The notes: a model not told the origin generated them from the sequence alone. 64,000 nucleotides of DNA from Scytonema hofmannii PCC 7110 (GCF_000346485.2 NZ_KQ976354.1:5874824-5938823); one strand, 5' to 3'; positions 43,745 through 55,000 are shown, counted from the stretch's first letter. Numbers and translations: made by a program.

Positions 43745-43965
43745 GTGATTGTGGCATCTCTGGATGGGATGAAAATCCTGGATGTGGAGGTTTGCTTGCG
43801 CGATCGCCAAGGCTGGGTAGTATGGGAGGAAGAAGGGCGCTATCCCGATGTGATTATTGAGTTACTGCTTGCGCTTCTTTGAGCGACAGAAGAAGTTAAT
43901 TTTGCTATCAGAAGAAATAGCAGAACAAGAGCAGCAACGATCTGAACGGCTTAGCTGTATTTAAT
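43745..43965 (+). pseudogene. Uma2 gene remnant with internal deletion
   Basis: RDRQGWVVWEEEGRYPDVII matches the Uma2 protein at 59506 (core), then after ELL the sequence jumps to LILLSEEIAEQEQQRSERL (its C-terminal coiled coil) in another frame. Neither start nor catalytic region is complete. Confidence 0.85.
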
Positions 43966-44242
43966 GCAATCGCTATAGAATCAAATAAAAACTCCAGTTC
44001 TCAAGATGGATGAGGTTTATCATTAAGCGTGACTTCCTAGAAAAAAAATTCTGGCTATTTGAATAAAATCTCAAAAATCACTCCATAAGTAAATAAAGGG
44101 ATGAGTTCCCAAGTAGGAAACCACAAACAAGGAGGTCTATAAGTCTGAAAAAATCTCAATAGATGATAGATCGCTAAGGTCTCACTCTGTTGCGCTTTAT
44201 CTGCAAAAATTTGCCTTAAACAATGAGGATGGAGTTGGTGTT
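43966..44242. other. Leader region of the sigma-factor operon
   Basis: No reading frame of note. It presumably contains the promoter of the 44243-47367 operon; no confident -35/-10 pair picked. Confidence 0.35.
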
Positions 44243-44917
44243 GTGATTTATGATACTTTAAAGCCTATCATTTTGACCAACCAGGATGCTATGGATAAAT
44301 TGGACGAAAAGCTTTTTAAACTCATCGAAGATACCTGTCAACAACCGCGTGGCAGTCTTGAGCGCCAAAAAGGGTTGAATGAGATTGTTCGACTTATCAA
44401 AGGCAAACTGTGGAAAGATAACTCTCATCATTATGAGGATGCATTGCAAAGAACTTGGCTGTATCTCTGCCGCAATCTTTGCGAAGCAAATACAGGTAAA
44501 AAATTTGACACACATCAAACAAGTGTGATCACTTGGCTCAATGCTTATCTTAAATTTGAACTGCAAAAGTTTTACACTCAGGATCGGGAAAAATTGCAGC
44601 GGTTTGTAAGTGAAATTGTTTCAGATCCGGATGAAATCTTAGACTCTGTGGCAGCCCCTATCGATGTTCCTTCCATGCTGGAATTAACGAGAGAGTGGGT
44701 GGAGACAGATCCGACAGGAGAGTTACGCAGCACCCATATCAAAGGACACCCAGAAGTTAACTGCCAAGCTATTATATTGCGACGATTACCTCCGGAAATG
44801 AGTTGGAAAGAGATATCGGCAGAATTTAATGTTCCATTAGCGACTTTAAGTTCGTTTTATCAACGGCATTGCCTACCCCGTTCAAAGAAGTTTGCCGAAG
44901 AACAAGGATATTTGTAG
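44243..44917 (+). CDS. Sigma-70-like (ECF-type) factor of the DUF1822/CHAT operon
   Basis: 224 residues. WKDNSHHYEDALQRTWLYLC resembles region 2 and ILRRLPPEMSWKEISAEFNV, then PLATLSSFYQRHCLPR resembles the region 4 helix-turn-helix. In cyanobacteria such genes typically precede DUF1822 and CHASE2/CHAT proteins. GTG 44243 is used; the next in-frame ATG is at residue 17. The downstream gene starts 24 bp after the stop (or overlaps if an earlier start is used). Confidence 0.75.
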   Translation: MIYDTLKPIILTNQDAMDKLDEKLFKLIEDTCQQPRGSLERQKGLNEIVRLIKGKLWKDNSHHYEDALQRTWLYLCRNLCEANTGKKFDTHQTSVITWLNAYLKFELQKFYTQDREKLQRFVSEIVSDPDEILDSVAAPIDVPSMLELTREWVETDPTGELRSTHIKGHPEVNCQAIILRRLPPEMSWKEISAEFNVPLATLSSFYQRHCLPRSKKFAEEQGYL

Positions 44918-44940
44918 AAGTTAATAAGAGGTTTTTTCGC

Positions 44941-45957
44941 ATGGCTGGAATTACGGATGAAATGTTTGAACGTACTGTCGTGTTACCTATAACTAAGGAA
45001 GCACATTATATTGCCTGTCAGTTGGCAGATGTTCAGCTAACGCCGCAAAAAGCAGAACAGGTGCGGTTGAATACTTTAGCGGTGACGGTAGTCAATAACT
45101 ACTTGCAGATGATGGATATTCCTACGGATGTTTCAGCTAGTTACAGCCGCAAACCTTTTATGCTTATGTTTAATGACGTAGCAGATTTGGTTATTCCAGA
45201 AGCAGGGCGTTTGGAATGCCGTCCGGTAAAGGCAAATGCGGAAACTTGTTATTTTCCGTTGGAAGTTTGGAATGACAGGATTGGTTATATTGCGGTGCAG
45301 ATGGATGAAGCTTTGAAAGAAGCAGCGCTGGTAGGTTTTACGCCAAAGGTAGAAACTGAGGAGTTACTGCTTGAGCAATTTCAGCCATTACAAGATTTTC
45401 TTCAGTACATCAACCAACTTTTACAAGGAGTGGTTGCGTTGTCATCGGTAGATGCTGTTCAACTAACGAATCTCAGCCAATGGTTACAGGATATTTTTGA
45501 GCCTGGTTGGCAAACACTTCATTCGCTGATGAAAACATCACAAGCAAATCTAGCTTATGGGGGTGCGTGGAGAAGTACAAAAGATAGTGCTACATCCAAT
45601 GAAGATACACAATCAAATACTGTCAAACGTGTCAAGGTTATCAATTTAAATACTCCGCAGGGAAATTACTCGGTTGTTTTAGAAGTTTCGATTACACCAG
45701 ATTACAAATCTGTACCGATACAGAAAGAACAAGAAACAAATATTTGCTTACGAATCAAACCTGCTGTGCGCCAAACTTTTTTGCCTCTGGGGTTGGAAAT
45801 GATGATTTTAGATGATAAAGGAGATGTTTTTGATCGAGTTCAAGCTGCGCGTGAATTTGATTATATCCAGCTACAAATAGGTGGTCATCCCGAAGAACGA
45901 TTTAGCGTTCGGGTTGCACTTGATGATACCAATGTTACTGAGGATTTTATTATCTAA
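44941..45957 (+). CDS. DUF1822 family protein
   Basis: 338 residues from ATG 44941 (the open frame begins at 44869, but MAGITDEMFERTVVLPITKE is the family start). AHYIACQLADVQLTPQKAEQ, VRLNTLAVTVVNNYLQMMDI and the C-terminal IGGHPEERFSVRVAL are typical of DUF1822. Function unknown; linked with sigma factors and CHAT/CHASE2 proteins in cyanobacteria. Confidence 0.85.
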   Translation: MAGITDEMFERTVVLPITKEAHYIACQLADVQLTPQKAEQVRLNTLAVTVVNNYLQMMDIPTDVSASYSRKPFMLMFNDVADLVIPEAGRLECRPVKANAETCYFPLEVWNDRIGYIAVQMDEALKEAALVGFTPKVETEELLLEQFQPLQDFLQYINQLLQGVVALSSVDAVQLTNLSQWLQDIFEPGWQTLHSLMKTSQANLAYGGAWRSTKDSATSNEDTQSNTVKRVKVINLNTPQGNYSVVLEVSITPDYKSVPIQKEQETNICLRIKPAVRQTFLPLGLEMMILDDKGDVFDRVQAAREFDYIQLQIGGHPEERFSVRVALDDTNVTEDFII

Positions 45958-45984
45958 CAGATATTTAATTTGTGAGGAAGTGCT

Positions 45985-47367
45985 GTGAGGAAATTAGTTG
46001 TATTTGAGATTGGAGAAGGAGACTTTGAGCGCGGGTTTCCGTTGACTTTGCAGATTGGAGAAGAGGGGAAAAACTCTTCGATGGCAATCCCAGGGAAGCT
46101 ACCACCAAACCCTGATGTCCTTAAAAATTTTGAGTTGTGGCGGTCTGCTTATCTCGATTTAGAGAACTTATACCGTCTGTCAAAAAAACAAGAACAGCCC
46201 TCCAGTGGTTCTTTTCTCAATGATTGTAACCGCGCAGCTAATATATTAAGAAATAGCTTCAACGATTGGCTAAATTCTGATGCCCTACGGTCAATTAGGG
46301 AAAAATTTATCCAAAATGTTAAAGCATCAGATGAGATGCGGGTACTGGTGAAAACGGATGACTTACAAATACAACGTTTACCTTGGTCTCTTTGGACTTT
46401 ATTTGAATCCTATCCAAAAGCGGAAGTTGCAGTAATTCCTTGTGCTTATGAATCTGTAGGCACAACATCTGTCAAGCCAAAGGTGAGAATTTTAGCAATT
46501 TTGGGTGATAGTACAGGCATTGATACGCAAGCTGATGCTAGTTCCTTAAAAGAGCAGCTACCCGATGCAGAGATTGAATTTTCCCCTGAACCAAGCCGTC
46601 AAGAATTAACTGAGCATTTATGGTCAGAAAAAGGTTGGCATATCTTATTTTTTGCTGGGCATAGTTCGAGTGAAATTAATGGTAAAAATGGCTGGATAAA
46701 GATTAATGAAAATGATAATTTAACAATTAAAGACTTAAAGCAGTCGTTAAAGAAAGCTGTTGATAATGGTTTAAAGTTAGCAATATTTAATTCTTGCGAT
46801 GGGTTAGGTTTGGCACGTTCCTTAACAGAGTTATGTATTCCCCACATTATCGTGATGCGAGAACCTGTTCCCGATAAAGTTGCACAAACGTTTTTAAAAT
46901 ACTTTTTAGAAGCTTTTTACAGGGGCGAATCTTTATATGCTGCGGAGAAAGAAGCACGGGGAAAATTGGAAGGGTTAGAAAATGAATTTCCTTGCGCGAC
47001 TTGGCTGCCAGTTATTTACCAAAATTCTCAAGAAGCACCACCAAGTTTGAAAGATTGGCTAGAAGATGGGATCCAAAATCAGCGCCGTCGCTTGAAACTG
47101 CGTAATGTGTTTGCTACAAGTTTGGTAGTTGCGAGTATGGTGCTTGGTGCTAGGTGGCTGGGGATGTTACAGCCTATGGAACTGGGTGCTTATGACCAAT
47201 TAATGCGGTTACGAGCAATAGTTGAAGAACCAAAGCCAGATAATAAGTTATTAGTTGTTGCTGTAAACCAAGAAGACCGTGATTTACTTAATCAAAGTCC
47301 AGATGATACAGGGCGAGGAGCAAGAACTTTATCTGACCTAAATCTGGAAATAAAGCATTTATATTGA
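45985..47367 (+). CDS. CHAT-CHASE2 protein, truncated in the CHASE2 domain
   Basis: 460 residues. The CHAT domain has His226 in ILFFAGHSSS and Cys271 in IFNSCDGLGLA, a complete protease dyad. A transmembrane helix lies at about 374-392 (VFATSLVVASMVLGARWLG), followed by the start of CHASE2 (MELGAYDQLMRLR, LLVVAVNQEDRDLL, ARTLSDLNLE). CHASE2 normally spans over 250 residues with further membrane helices; here it ends after about 65 because the gene runs into the 3' end of the opposing CHAT/TPR gene. A deletion at about 47345 has joined the two tails. It may still be expressed. Confidence 0.85.
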   Translation: MRKLVVFEIGEGDFERGFPLTLQIGEEGKNSSMAIPGKLPPNPDVLKNFELWRSAYLDLENLYRLSKKQEQPSSGSFLNDCNRAANILRNSFNDWLNSDALRSIREKFIQNVKASDEMRVLVKTDDLQIQRLPWSLWTLFESYPKAEVAVIPCAYESVGTTSVKPKVRILAILGDSTGIDTQADASSLKEQLPDAEIEFSPEPSRQELTEHLWSEKGWHILFFAGHSSSEINGKNGWIKINENDNLTIKDLKQSLKKAVDNGLKLAIFNSCDGLGLARSLTELCIPHIIVMREPVPDKVAQTFLKYFLEAFYRGESLYAAEKEARGKLEGLENEFPCATWLPVIYQNSQEAPPSLKDWLEDGIQNQRRRLKLRNVFATSLVVASMVLGARWLGMLQPMELGAYDQLMRLRAIVEEPKPDNKLLVVAVNQEDRDLLNQSPDDTGRGARTLSDLNLEIKHLY

Positions 47368-50092
47368 TTGAAAATTTATCTATCTTTGTTTTATTGCCCT
47401 GAAAATCATTGTTATCTAACTTTATTTGAGGCTGGTCATCTGTCAATATAAAAGTGTTTTTTAGATTAGAGCTAAAAGTTCCATGAGTAATTAAATGAAC
47501 TATGTTATAACTAGATTTATTGAGTTTTTCTTCAAAATTTTCTTTAGTAAATTCTCCATTAGAAAGAACTAAGGGATTATATTTACCTAAGGCTTTCTGA
47601 ATTACTTCACTAGGTTTTGGGTTTTGTATAAGGGGATCATAGACATCTCCACGAGCCACGGTAGATTCTGCAATCAAAGCTTTAAATTGTAACTTTTGGG
47701 AATTATTTTGAGATGTTTTTAGCAATTGAACACTGGGAGAAATTGACACAGTATAATCAGTATCTATAAAAAAACTTTTACCATTATGAAGAGAGGCTAT
47801 GGGTATACTGCGTAAAGAACTATCTAAGATGAATACTAGCTGTTTTAATTTTAAAGGTTTTGATTTCGCACTACTACTTTCTAAATCTTTACTATAAGGC
47901 TCAATTAACCATTGATATAATTCTTTATATGGTTCTATGATATCTGGCAAAAGCTCTTGTTTTTGGTCGCGTGTTAAATTATGTCTAACCTGAAGTATTT
48001 TATTTAGTACTTCTTTTGCCTTTTTTTTGGTTACATAGTAACTTAATTTTTTCGCTCCTGGTAATTTGACTATAACAGCCAGCTTATTCTTCAATATCAG
48101 TGGAAAAATTAATGCTGTATCTTTTTCTTTTTCCTGGAATTTTTCAAGATTATCTATTAATATCTCTTGATTGTCTTTTTGAGAGCTATTAAGGTTAACC
48201 TTCTCTATTCCAAGATTTTGTAAAGTGCAATCAAAAAAGTTTTCTAATTCTGCTAACTGAAGAGAATCAGCATAATATAAAGATTTTTTAAGATTAAGTT
48301 GTAGTTGTTCTAGGCTTAACTTATTTTGATAATTTGGCTTATCATCTGGCAATAACAAATCTATTAACTCTCGATAAACTGGTTCAATATTATCCCGGAA
48401 AGAAAACTGCACATCTCTATTATTCGCCAGCAAATCACCGCGAATTGTTCTCAGAGTCTCAGCAGCTTCTTCGTAAACTTTAATTGCTTCATCGAGTCTC
48501 TTTTCTCCTGAATTTTTAACTATTATGCGTCCTAATTGCCATTGCCATTGATAAGTTATATCAGGAGCACTAATAGATTGAGCTAGGGAGAGTGCTTGTC
48601 TGGTAACTTTTTCTGCTTCGGAAAACTGCTTTGTCTTCTCGTATAAGCGACCTAAACTACCAAGTGCATAAGACATTGCACGTTTATCTCCAACTTTTTT
48701 TCCATCTTTGTCTTCTTCACCTAGTTTTTGAGCATCTTTATATGCATCAGATATAAGTTCGGCACTTTCTTCGTATGAATAATTTTTGGATTGATTTTTG
48801 GATTCTTCTAAACACATCAAAGATTGTGCTAAATTTATTTGGGCAAATATTTTTATTCTACCCTCTGGTAATTCTTTTAGCTTTGGCTTAATTTCGCTGG
48901 ATATCTTTTCAGCTTCAGACTTTGCATTACTTTCTAATAACTCAGAGAGTAAGCTAATTTGATTTAGCTGTATTTGTAGTTTAGTTATAAGTAAGTTATT
49001 TGAAGAATTGTTACTATTATTATTTACAGTATAAGCAATAGCTTGGTTTAAATTGTCCACAGCTTGTTGATAAGACTTGAAAGCATCTTTGATATATTGG
49101 CTTTCTGATTGTTTATCTTCATCCTGTTGCGTGATTTCTTGATTTTGCTCAGATTCGTACCATTTGCAGTCTTTATATTCTTTGTATTCGTTGGCTTCTC
49201 GTAATTCTCTTAAGTTTTTGGCTTTAGCTCTTTGGGTATTTCCTAAGCTCAGTAATACTGCTGCTTTTTCTTCTGCTGTCAAATTTAGGTTTTTTGCTTT
49301 TTGTAATACTTGTTCTGATTCATCTAAGTTTCCAAGTAGTGTATAAGTATTACTAAGAATGCGTAATCCTTGAGATTGGATTTTAGAATCAACTTGATTT
49401 TTTTGTGTAGGCTTTAATAATTGCCGCCAATTACTATTACTAGTTGTTAATATTTCTTTCCATTCGCAAAGAATTTTCTGTGCCTGCAGGTGAGAACCTA
49501 AAATTTGAAGCGCTTGAGCTTGGTTTAACTGGTTAACCATTAACCCAAAGTTATCTTTAATATGACTATATATTTGTTCTGCTTGTTTCCAAGTTTTTAA
49601 GGCTTCTGTCGGTAGACTTTGTGTATATGCTAAATTGGCTTGAATATCTAAAGCTTGAGCGTAGGCTTGCAATTGGTTGTAACTGGTATTTTGATTCTTT
49701 CCAGGACGTAATAGCTGAAGACTAGCTTGGATGTGTCTTTCTGCTTGTTTCCATCCCTCAAGTTTTTGATAGCTCAACGAAAGATTGCTAAGTGCCAAAC
49801 CTTGATTTATCTTATCTCCTATTCTCTGGTAAGCTTTAGCTGTTTGTTCCCAGCTTCGGGCTGCTTCTTCGTATCTACCTGTTTCGTAAAGGCATTTACT
49901 TTGTGTTTCTAATACTATTGGACTTATAGAAGTTTTTAATTGACAAATATCGCCATTTTCTGAAGTCTTCGCAGATATTTTTGTAGTGTTAGATACTGGA
50001 ATTTCTGAAAAGAAAGTTAGTAGCAGCGCTAAGGTTAGGATAGATATTGATTTAAATATTGATTTAGATACTAATTTTAAAAAGGATTCCAT
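47288..50092 (-). CDS. TPR-CHAT protein of the TPS operon, C-terminally truncated
   Basis: 934 residues with a signal-anchor (ISILTLALLLTFFSEIPV), TPR repeats (AARSWEQTAKAYQRIGDKIN and others) over about 70-560, then a CHAT domain from about 690 (LKQLVFILDSSLRSIPIASL; His870 in VHLITHGTFSS). The CHAT part should continue to a Cys-bearing LSACxT segment, but the frame turns into antisense CHASE2 sequence (INALFPDLGQIKFLL) and ends at 47288. It thus lacks the catalytic Cys. It overlaps the TpsB gene by 16 bp. In other cyanobacteria TPR-CHAT proteins accompany TPS haemagglutinin operons. Confidence 0.87.
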   Translation of the reverse strand: MESFLKLVSKSIFKSISILTLALLLTFFSEIPVSNTTKISAKTSENGDICQLKTSISPIVLETQSKCLYETGRYEEAARSWEQTAKAYQRIGDKINQGLALSNLSLSYQKLEGWKQAERHIQASLQLLRPGKNQNTSYNQLQAYAQALDIQANLAYTQSLPTEALKTWKQAEQIYSHIKDNFGLMVNQLNQAQALQILGSHLQAQKILCEWKEILTTSNSNWRQLLKPTQKNQVDSKIQSQGLRILSNTYTLLGNLDESEQVLQKAKNLNLTAEEKAAVLLSLGNTQRAKAKNLRELREANEYKEYKDCKWYESEQNQEITQQDEDKQSESQYIKDAFKSYQQAVDNLNQAIAYTVNNNSNNSSNNLLITKLQIQLNQISLLSELLESNAKSEAEKISSEIKPKLKELPEGRIKIFAQINLAQSLMCLEESKNQSKNYSYEESAELISDAYKDAQKLGEEDKDGKKVGDKRAMSYALGSLGRLYEKTKQFSEAEKVTRQALSLAQSISAPDITYQWQWQLGRIIVKNSGEKRLDEAIKVYEEAAETLRTIRGDLLANNRDVQFSFRDNIEPVYRELIDLLLPDDKPNYQNKLSLEQLQLNLKKSLYYADSLQLAELENFFDCTLQNLGIEKVNLNSSQKDNQEILIDNLEKFQEKEKDTALIFPLILKNKLAVIVKLPGAKKLSYYVTKKKAKEVLNKILQVRHNLTRDQKQELLPDIIEPYKELYQWLIEPYSKDLESSSAKSKPLKLKQLVFILDSSLRSIPIASLHNGKSFFIDTDYTVSISPSVQLLKTSQNNSQKLQFKALIAESTVARGDVYDPLIQNPKPSEVIQKALGKYNPLVLSNGEFTKENFEEKLNKSSYNIVHLITHGTFSSNLKNTFILTDDQPQIKLDNNDFQGNKTKIDKFSININALFPDLGQIKFLLLALYHLDFD

Positions 50093-52074
50093 AGGACTGT
50101 AAAATATAAACCTTGTTCTTGTAATGTTTTGTTGTTATCTTTTGCGTAAATTAGGGGAATACCCCAATCAAAACGGGCGGTGAGATTGTTGCCCATTTGC
50201 CAGCGTAAACCCAAGCCAGTGGAGAGTAAATTACTGGGGTTTGGGTTTGGTCTATCGACGTTCCTGCCCATGCCAAACTCCACAAATGGAGTAACTTGTA
50301 ATACACCCTTTATTTCAGGTATGCGGAGAATTGGTAAACGCACTTCGGCAGATGTAAAGAAGCCGTTGTCGGTAAGTAATGCGTCTTGACGATAACCGCG
50401 CACGCTGTCGAGTCCACCAATACCGAATTGTTCGCTAGATAACAGGGGACGATCTGCGAATTGTAAGTCTGTACGTAACAGAATTAATGAATTTATATCG
50501 CGTCCAATGACACGCACCCATTGTCCTTGTCCGCGCCAAGCAAAAAAGCGACTATCGGGTGCTTTGGGGTTGATGGTAGCATCTAAAGCATCAAGTCCAA
50601 AGATAAATTGGGAACGGAAGGCTAGTACCTGACGGCTGCTGCGCTGCGTCCATTCTTGAAAAAAGCGGATAGCTGAAATGCGGGTGCGTCCTTTTTCGTC
50701 AGTACCAGGGGAGAGGGGGTAGGGTCCAATATTTTCAAATTTCAATGAACTTTCACTTTCACGGCGGGAGGTGGTTAAGCCAAGGGTAAAATCTGATGTG
50801 GATGTTTTGAAAATGGGATGGCTGAGGGTCAGTTCGTAGTAGCGGGACTGAGATTCTATACCCAAAGTATCAAAGGGTGCTTCGATAACATTGCTGCTAG
50901 TAGTGCCATAACTGAGGGTAACTTTGGTATCGTAGGGGCTGATGGGTATGCTATAGCTGGCATTGATACTGTTACTACCTTCGGTGTTGGTGTAATCCAA
51001 GCTGATGTTATCTCCCAAACCAAGTAAGTTAGCTTCGCTCAGTTGGATACTGCGACGGAAACTACCGACACTGGGGGAACGTCCGTTATTAAGGTTAACT
51101 AGGGCATCAAAGGTTGGTGCTTCAACAACTGTGATTTCTAACAGACTTTTACCAGGGGTGGAAGTAGCGGATAATTCTGCCGATAGGCTTTTAAACAACG
51201 GGTTAAGGCGTAATACTTGCAGTCCTTTCACTAAACGCTTTTGATTGAGAGGATTGCCAGCAGCTATGGCAACACGACTGCAGATATAGTTGGGATTAAG
51301 ACGGCGATTTCCTTGAATTTTGATTTCTTCTAGTTCTCCCTCTAGTACTTCAATAGTAATTTTATCTCCTTCTTGAAAGTCTCGTTGAAGTGGGATGTAA
51401 GCACCGGAGGTAATGTAACCTTCTTTGACATATAGTTGAGTAATTATAGAGCGTGCTTTTATTAAGTCAGCAAAAGAAATGGGAGCATTTTCAAAGTTGA
51501 TCACTTTTTTTATTTCCGCAGTTAGGCGTTCGTCGCTAAATACGGTATTATCCTCAAATTTAAAGCCTCCTATAATGAATTTTTCTTCGGAAGTACCTGG
51601 TAATTCGTCCGGAGGTGTGTTCGAGGGAGAAGTAGGTTTGAGTAGTTCTTCTGAGGGTGGTAGGGGCTGTGGTTGAATTTCTTCCTGAGGTTTGGTTGAG
51701 GGTGGTTGCAAGTCTCTGTCAGTAGGAACGGGTTGGGTGGTGTCAATATTTTGGGCTAATTGTATCCTTTTACCGTTACTAAAAATATTGTCATCGAATT
51801 GCAGACCTAACTTCTCAACCGTGAGGGAAGGGGAAGACGGAAAGCTTTTGTCTTCTTCTCGTTTATCCTTCTGTTGTTCTCTGGCTGTTTCATGTGCTGT
51901 TAGCGTGGAATTTTCCCCGTTTTTTAGTTTTACATCTGTTAAAGCGTCAATAATTGAGAAAGAGGTAGTATCAGCAGCCTTAGTAGAAGTGATGCTGGTT
52001 GCAAGATTGGATAGGGTAGCAAAGGTAACTAGCAGCCAGGTTTGGTAGAATTTTTGTAAATGTCTAACGTACAT
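50077..52074 (-). CDS. TpsB outer-membrane transporter (ShlB/FhaC/HecB family)
   Basis: 665 residues from ATG 52074, which overlaps the TpsA stop by 11 bp (the frame is open to 52149). A signal peptide, a Pro-rich linker (about 130-190), two POTRA-like domains (FIIGGFKFEDNTVFSDERLT; EIKIQGNRRLNPNYICSRVA) and a 16-strand beta-barrel with GIGGLDSVRGYRQD, the conserved loop L6 (VRGY), and a terminal ...LYFTVLWNPF with C-terminal Phe. It exports the neighbouring TpsA. Confidence 0.92.
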   Translation of the reverse strand: MYVRHLQKFYQTWLLVTFATLSNLATSITSTKAADTTSFSIIDALTDVKLKNGENSTLTAHETAREQQKDKREEDKSFPSSPSLTVEKLGLQFDDNIFSNGKRIQLAQNIDTTQPVPTDRDLQPPSTKPQEEIQPQPLPPSEELLKPTSPSNTPPDELPGTSEEKFIIGGFKFEDNTVFSDERLTAEIKKVINFENAPISFADLIKARSIITQLYVKEGYITSGAYIPLQRDFQEGDKITIEVLEGELEEIKIQGNRRLNPNYICSRVAIAAGNPLNQKRLVKGLQVLRLNPLFKSLSAELSATSTPGKSLLEITVVEAPTFDALVNLNNGRSPSVGSFRRSIQLSEANLLGLGDNISLDYTNTEGSNSINASYSIPISPYDTKVTLSYGTTSSNVIEAPFDTLGIESQSRYYELTLSHPIFKTSTSDFTLGLTTSRRESESSLKFENIGPYPLSPGTDEKGRTRISAIRFFQEWTQRSSRQVLAFRSQFIFGLDALDATINPKAPDSRFFAWRGQGQWVRVIGRDINSLILLRTDLQFADRPLLSSEQFGIGGLDSVRGYRQDALLTDNGFFTSAEVRLPILRIPEIKGVLQVTPFVEFGMGRNVDRPNPNPSNLLSTGLGLRWQMGNNLTARFDWGIPLIYAKDNNKTLQEQGLYFTVLWNPF

Positions 52075-55000
52075 AGCAACCAGAAGAACTCTGCCAATTT
52101 TGTTGAGGTGTAGCGGTAGAGGTTTGCGAGACAAATTTGATACGCCCATTCGGCAGTTTTGTCCAACCTTGCACTTCTACAATATTCTTGGGCTGATTGT
52201 TGTTTTGTTTTGGTAGGTTTGCCTGGGTTGAACGGTTTGCAAATTGATTGTTAATAGTTGCGAGTCGGGTAATAGTTGTGTCGTCGTTGAGGGGATCGCT
52301 AGGACTGGGTGGAAGTCCACCGCGTCCAGTGTTGATGAATTGGCTGGGGGTTTTGCTATTGCTAGTTGCAGTACTGTAACAACTTGTATCGATACGATTT
52401 GAAGGGTCGTCAAAAGAACTGGGAAGAGGTGTCAGTCCTCGGTTCAAGTCTATATCAAGTGAGTTGATAGCTAATACACCATTTAAAGAAGGATTTTGTT
52501 GCGAAATAGCGGTAATATCATTTGCTGACAAGCGTTCGGGTTTTAGTGGGTAAGAACCCAGTCGCTGTAATAACTCATCCCGACTAAGCGGTTCCATCCA
52601 AAAAATCTTTTCCGCTGTAATTTCAACTTTTCCTCCCTGACCGCTAAATGCATCAGCAGATATATCGCTATTTTCTAATGGAATCGAAAGAATAATTGGG
52701 GTAGAAATATTAATTCTTCCACCATTTCCACCTGCATTGGCTGTGCCTGCAGTAGTAGATATTCGACTTCCGGAACGCATGAACAGCACATCCCGCACTT
52801 TTAAGGATATATTCCCGCCATCTGTTGATTCTGTAGTGGCATTAATAGCACCTTGCTTAATTAGTGATATTGAAGCAGCATTCACTTTTATATTGCCAGC
52901 AGATCCTGTCCCTTCGCTTTCAACAGATATTTTTGCTCCGTTTCTAATACTCAAGTCTTTGCTAGTAATAATTTCAATGTTACCTCCCGTTCCATTACCA
53001 AGAGAACTTGCTAGTATAAGAGCATCATCAGCAATATAAAGTTTTCCGGTTTCTACTTCAATATCTCCTGCACTGCCTGATGCTCCTTCTAATATTCGAC
53101 TGTAGACCCCACTAGAAAATGTATTAGCACCTTCACCAGTAATTTTAACCTCATCTGTTGCTTTAATATCTATATTTCCTGCTTTTTGTCTTCCAAAGGT
53201 ACTAGTAGTTAAAACAGCACCATTGGTTACAGATAATTTTCTCGTATTAATACTAATATTGCCGGATTTTCTTGTATCTACTTTGTTGCTTTCATTGCGT
53301 TCTACTCGGCTAAAAGCACCACTAGAATACTTATCTGTTTGTATTGGATTGACTTTACCTCTTGGAGATATATCTTCAAAGGAAACAGTATCGCGAGCAT
53401 TAATTATTATGCTTCCTGCATCTCCGTTTCCTAAACTACTAGTTTCTAACGTGCCTCCATAAGTCACATATAAATTATCGACATCAATAACAATACTTCC
53501 TCCTTGTCCTGCTCCTCCTTCCAGTATTCGACTATAAATACCACTAGGAAAAGCAGCAGGACTCTCTCCGGTTACTGTAACTTCTTTTGAGTTGATGTGT
53601 ATATTACCTGCACCTTGTTTTCCAAAGCTACTGGTTGTTAAAACAGCGCCATTGGTTACAAATAATTTTCTCGTACTAATACTAATATTACCTGATTTTC
53701 TTGTATCATATTTATTACTTTCATTGCGTTCTACTCGGCTAAAAGCACCGCTAGCAAATTTATCTGTTTTTTGTGATTCTTCTGTGATCGCTTCACCACT
53801 TGGAGATACACTATCAAAAGAAACCGAATTATTAGCTATTATAGTAATGCTTCCAGTATCTCCGTTTCCAGAGCTAGTGCTTTCTAATCTAGCGCCTTTT
53901 TTCAATGACAGTGTATCTGTTTCAATTGTGATATTCCCAGCTTTTCCAATACCCGTATTCCCTACTTCACTGTATACAGCAGTAGGTACAAGCTTAGAAC
54001 CAGAAACCCCCTCTCCTTGAAAAGAAATAATTAGGGTTTGAATGTTAATATTACCTGCATTTCCTTCTCCAAAAGTATATGTTTCTAATCTCCCACCTTC
54101 TCTTGCTTCAAGCGTTTTCGCTATAATATGGATATTACCACCCTGACCGATGCCACCACTTTCTACTCCGTTAAATACACCAGAAACTCTTTCGTTACTT
54201 ATATCAGCGAACAATGCTTTGCCTTCAATCTCAATATTTATATTACCTACATTTCCTTCTCCAAAAGTACCAGCATATATTTGAGCACCGTTAGTTACAG
54301 AGAGTTCTCCTCCCTGAATATCTATATTTCCACCTTGTCCTACTAAACCATTTTTTTCCACAGCATTGGAAATAAAACTCTTGGCATCAGCTAGAGTAAT
54401 TGTCCCAGTTGCGTTAATCTTAATATCTCCCGCTAAAGAGCTAGCAGTTCCTGTTTCTCCTATTCCAGCTTTCAATTGACTTCCTTGTGTCAAACTGAAG
54501 TCCCTAGCATTGATTGCAATGTCACCACCTTTTTTGTAGCGCACGTTGACCATAGAACCGTTTTTAAGCAAAACATCAGAGCGTTTTACCCCTAAAGGAA
54601 AACTGAAACTGAAGTTACCATCTTTATTTACCAAATTGACTGTACCTGCTTCAGCCAATCCTCCCAACTCAACTCGCCCTCCTCTAGCCCTTAAGTCGCT
54701 ACCATCAAGTGTTACATTACCACCTACTAAAGCTCGTGTTACACCAGGTTCCACATCCAGCAAGTTAACATTTTGCATCTCAATACCACGGGGATTTGAG
54801 CCAAACTGTAAGCCGATGGGAAGGCTAATCTTCAGTAAAGGTAGTCCCTCGGGATTCGTAGCACTAAACTCTACTCCATCCTTAAACAGCAAACTACTAG
54901 CCGTACTCGCCACAAACGAGCCAGGAATATCCAACTTGGCATTAGGTCCAAACAGAATTCCATTCGGGTTGAGCAAAAACAAATTTGCGTTTCCCAAAAC

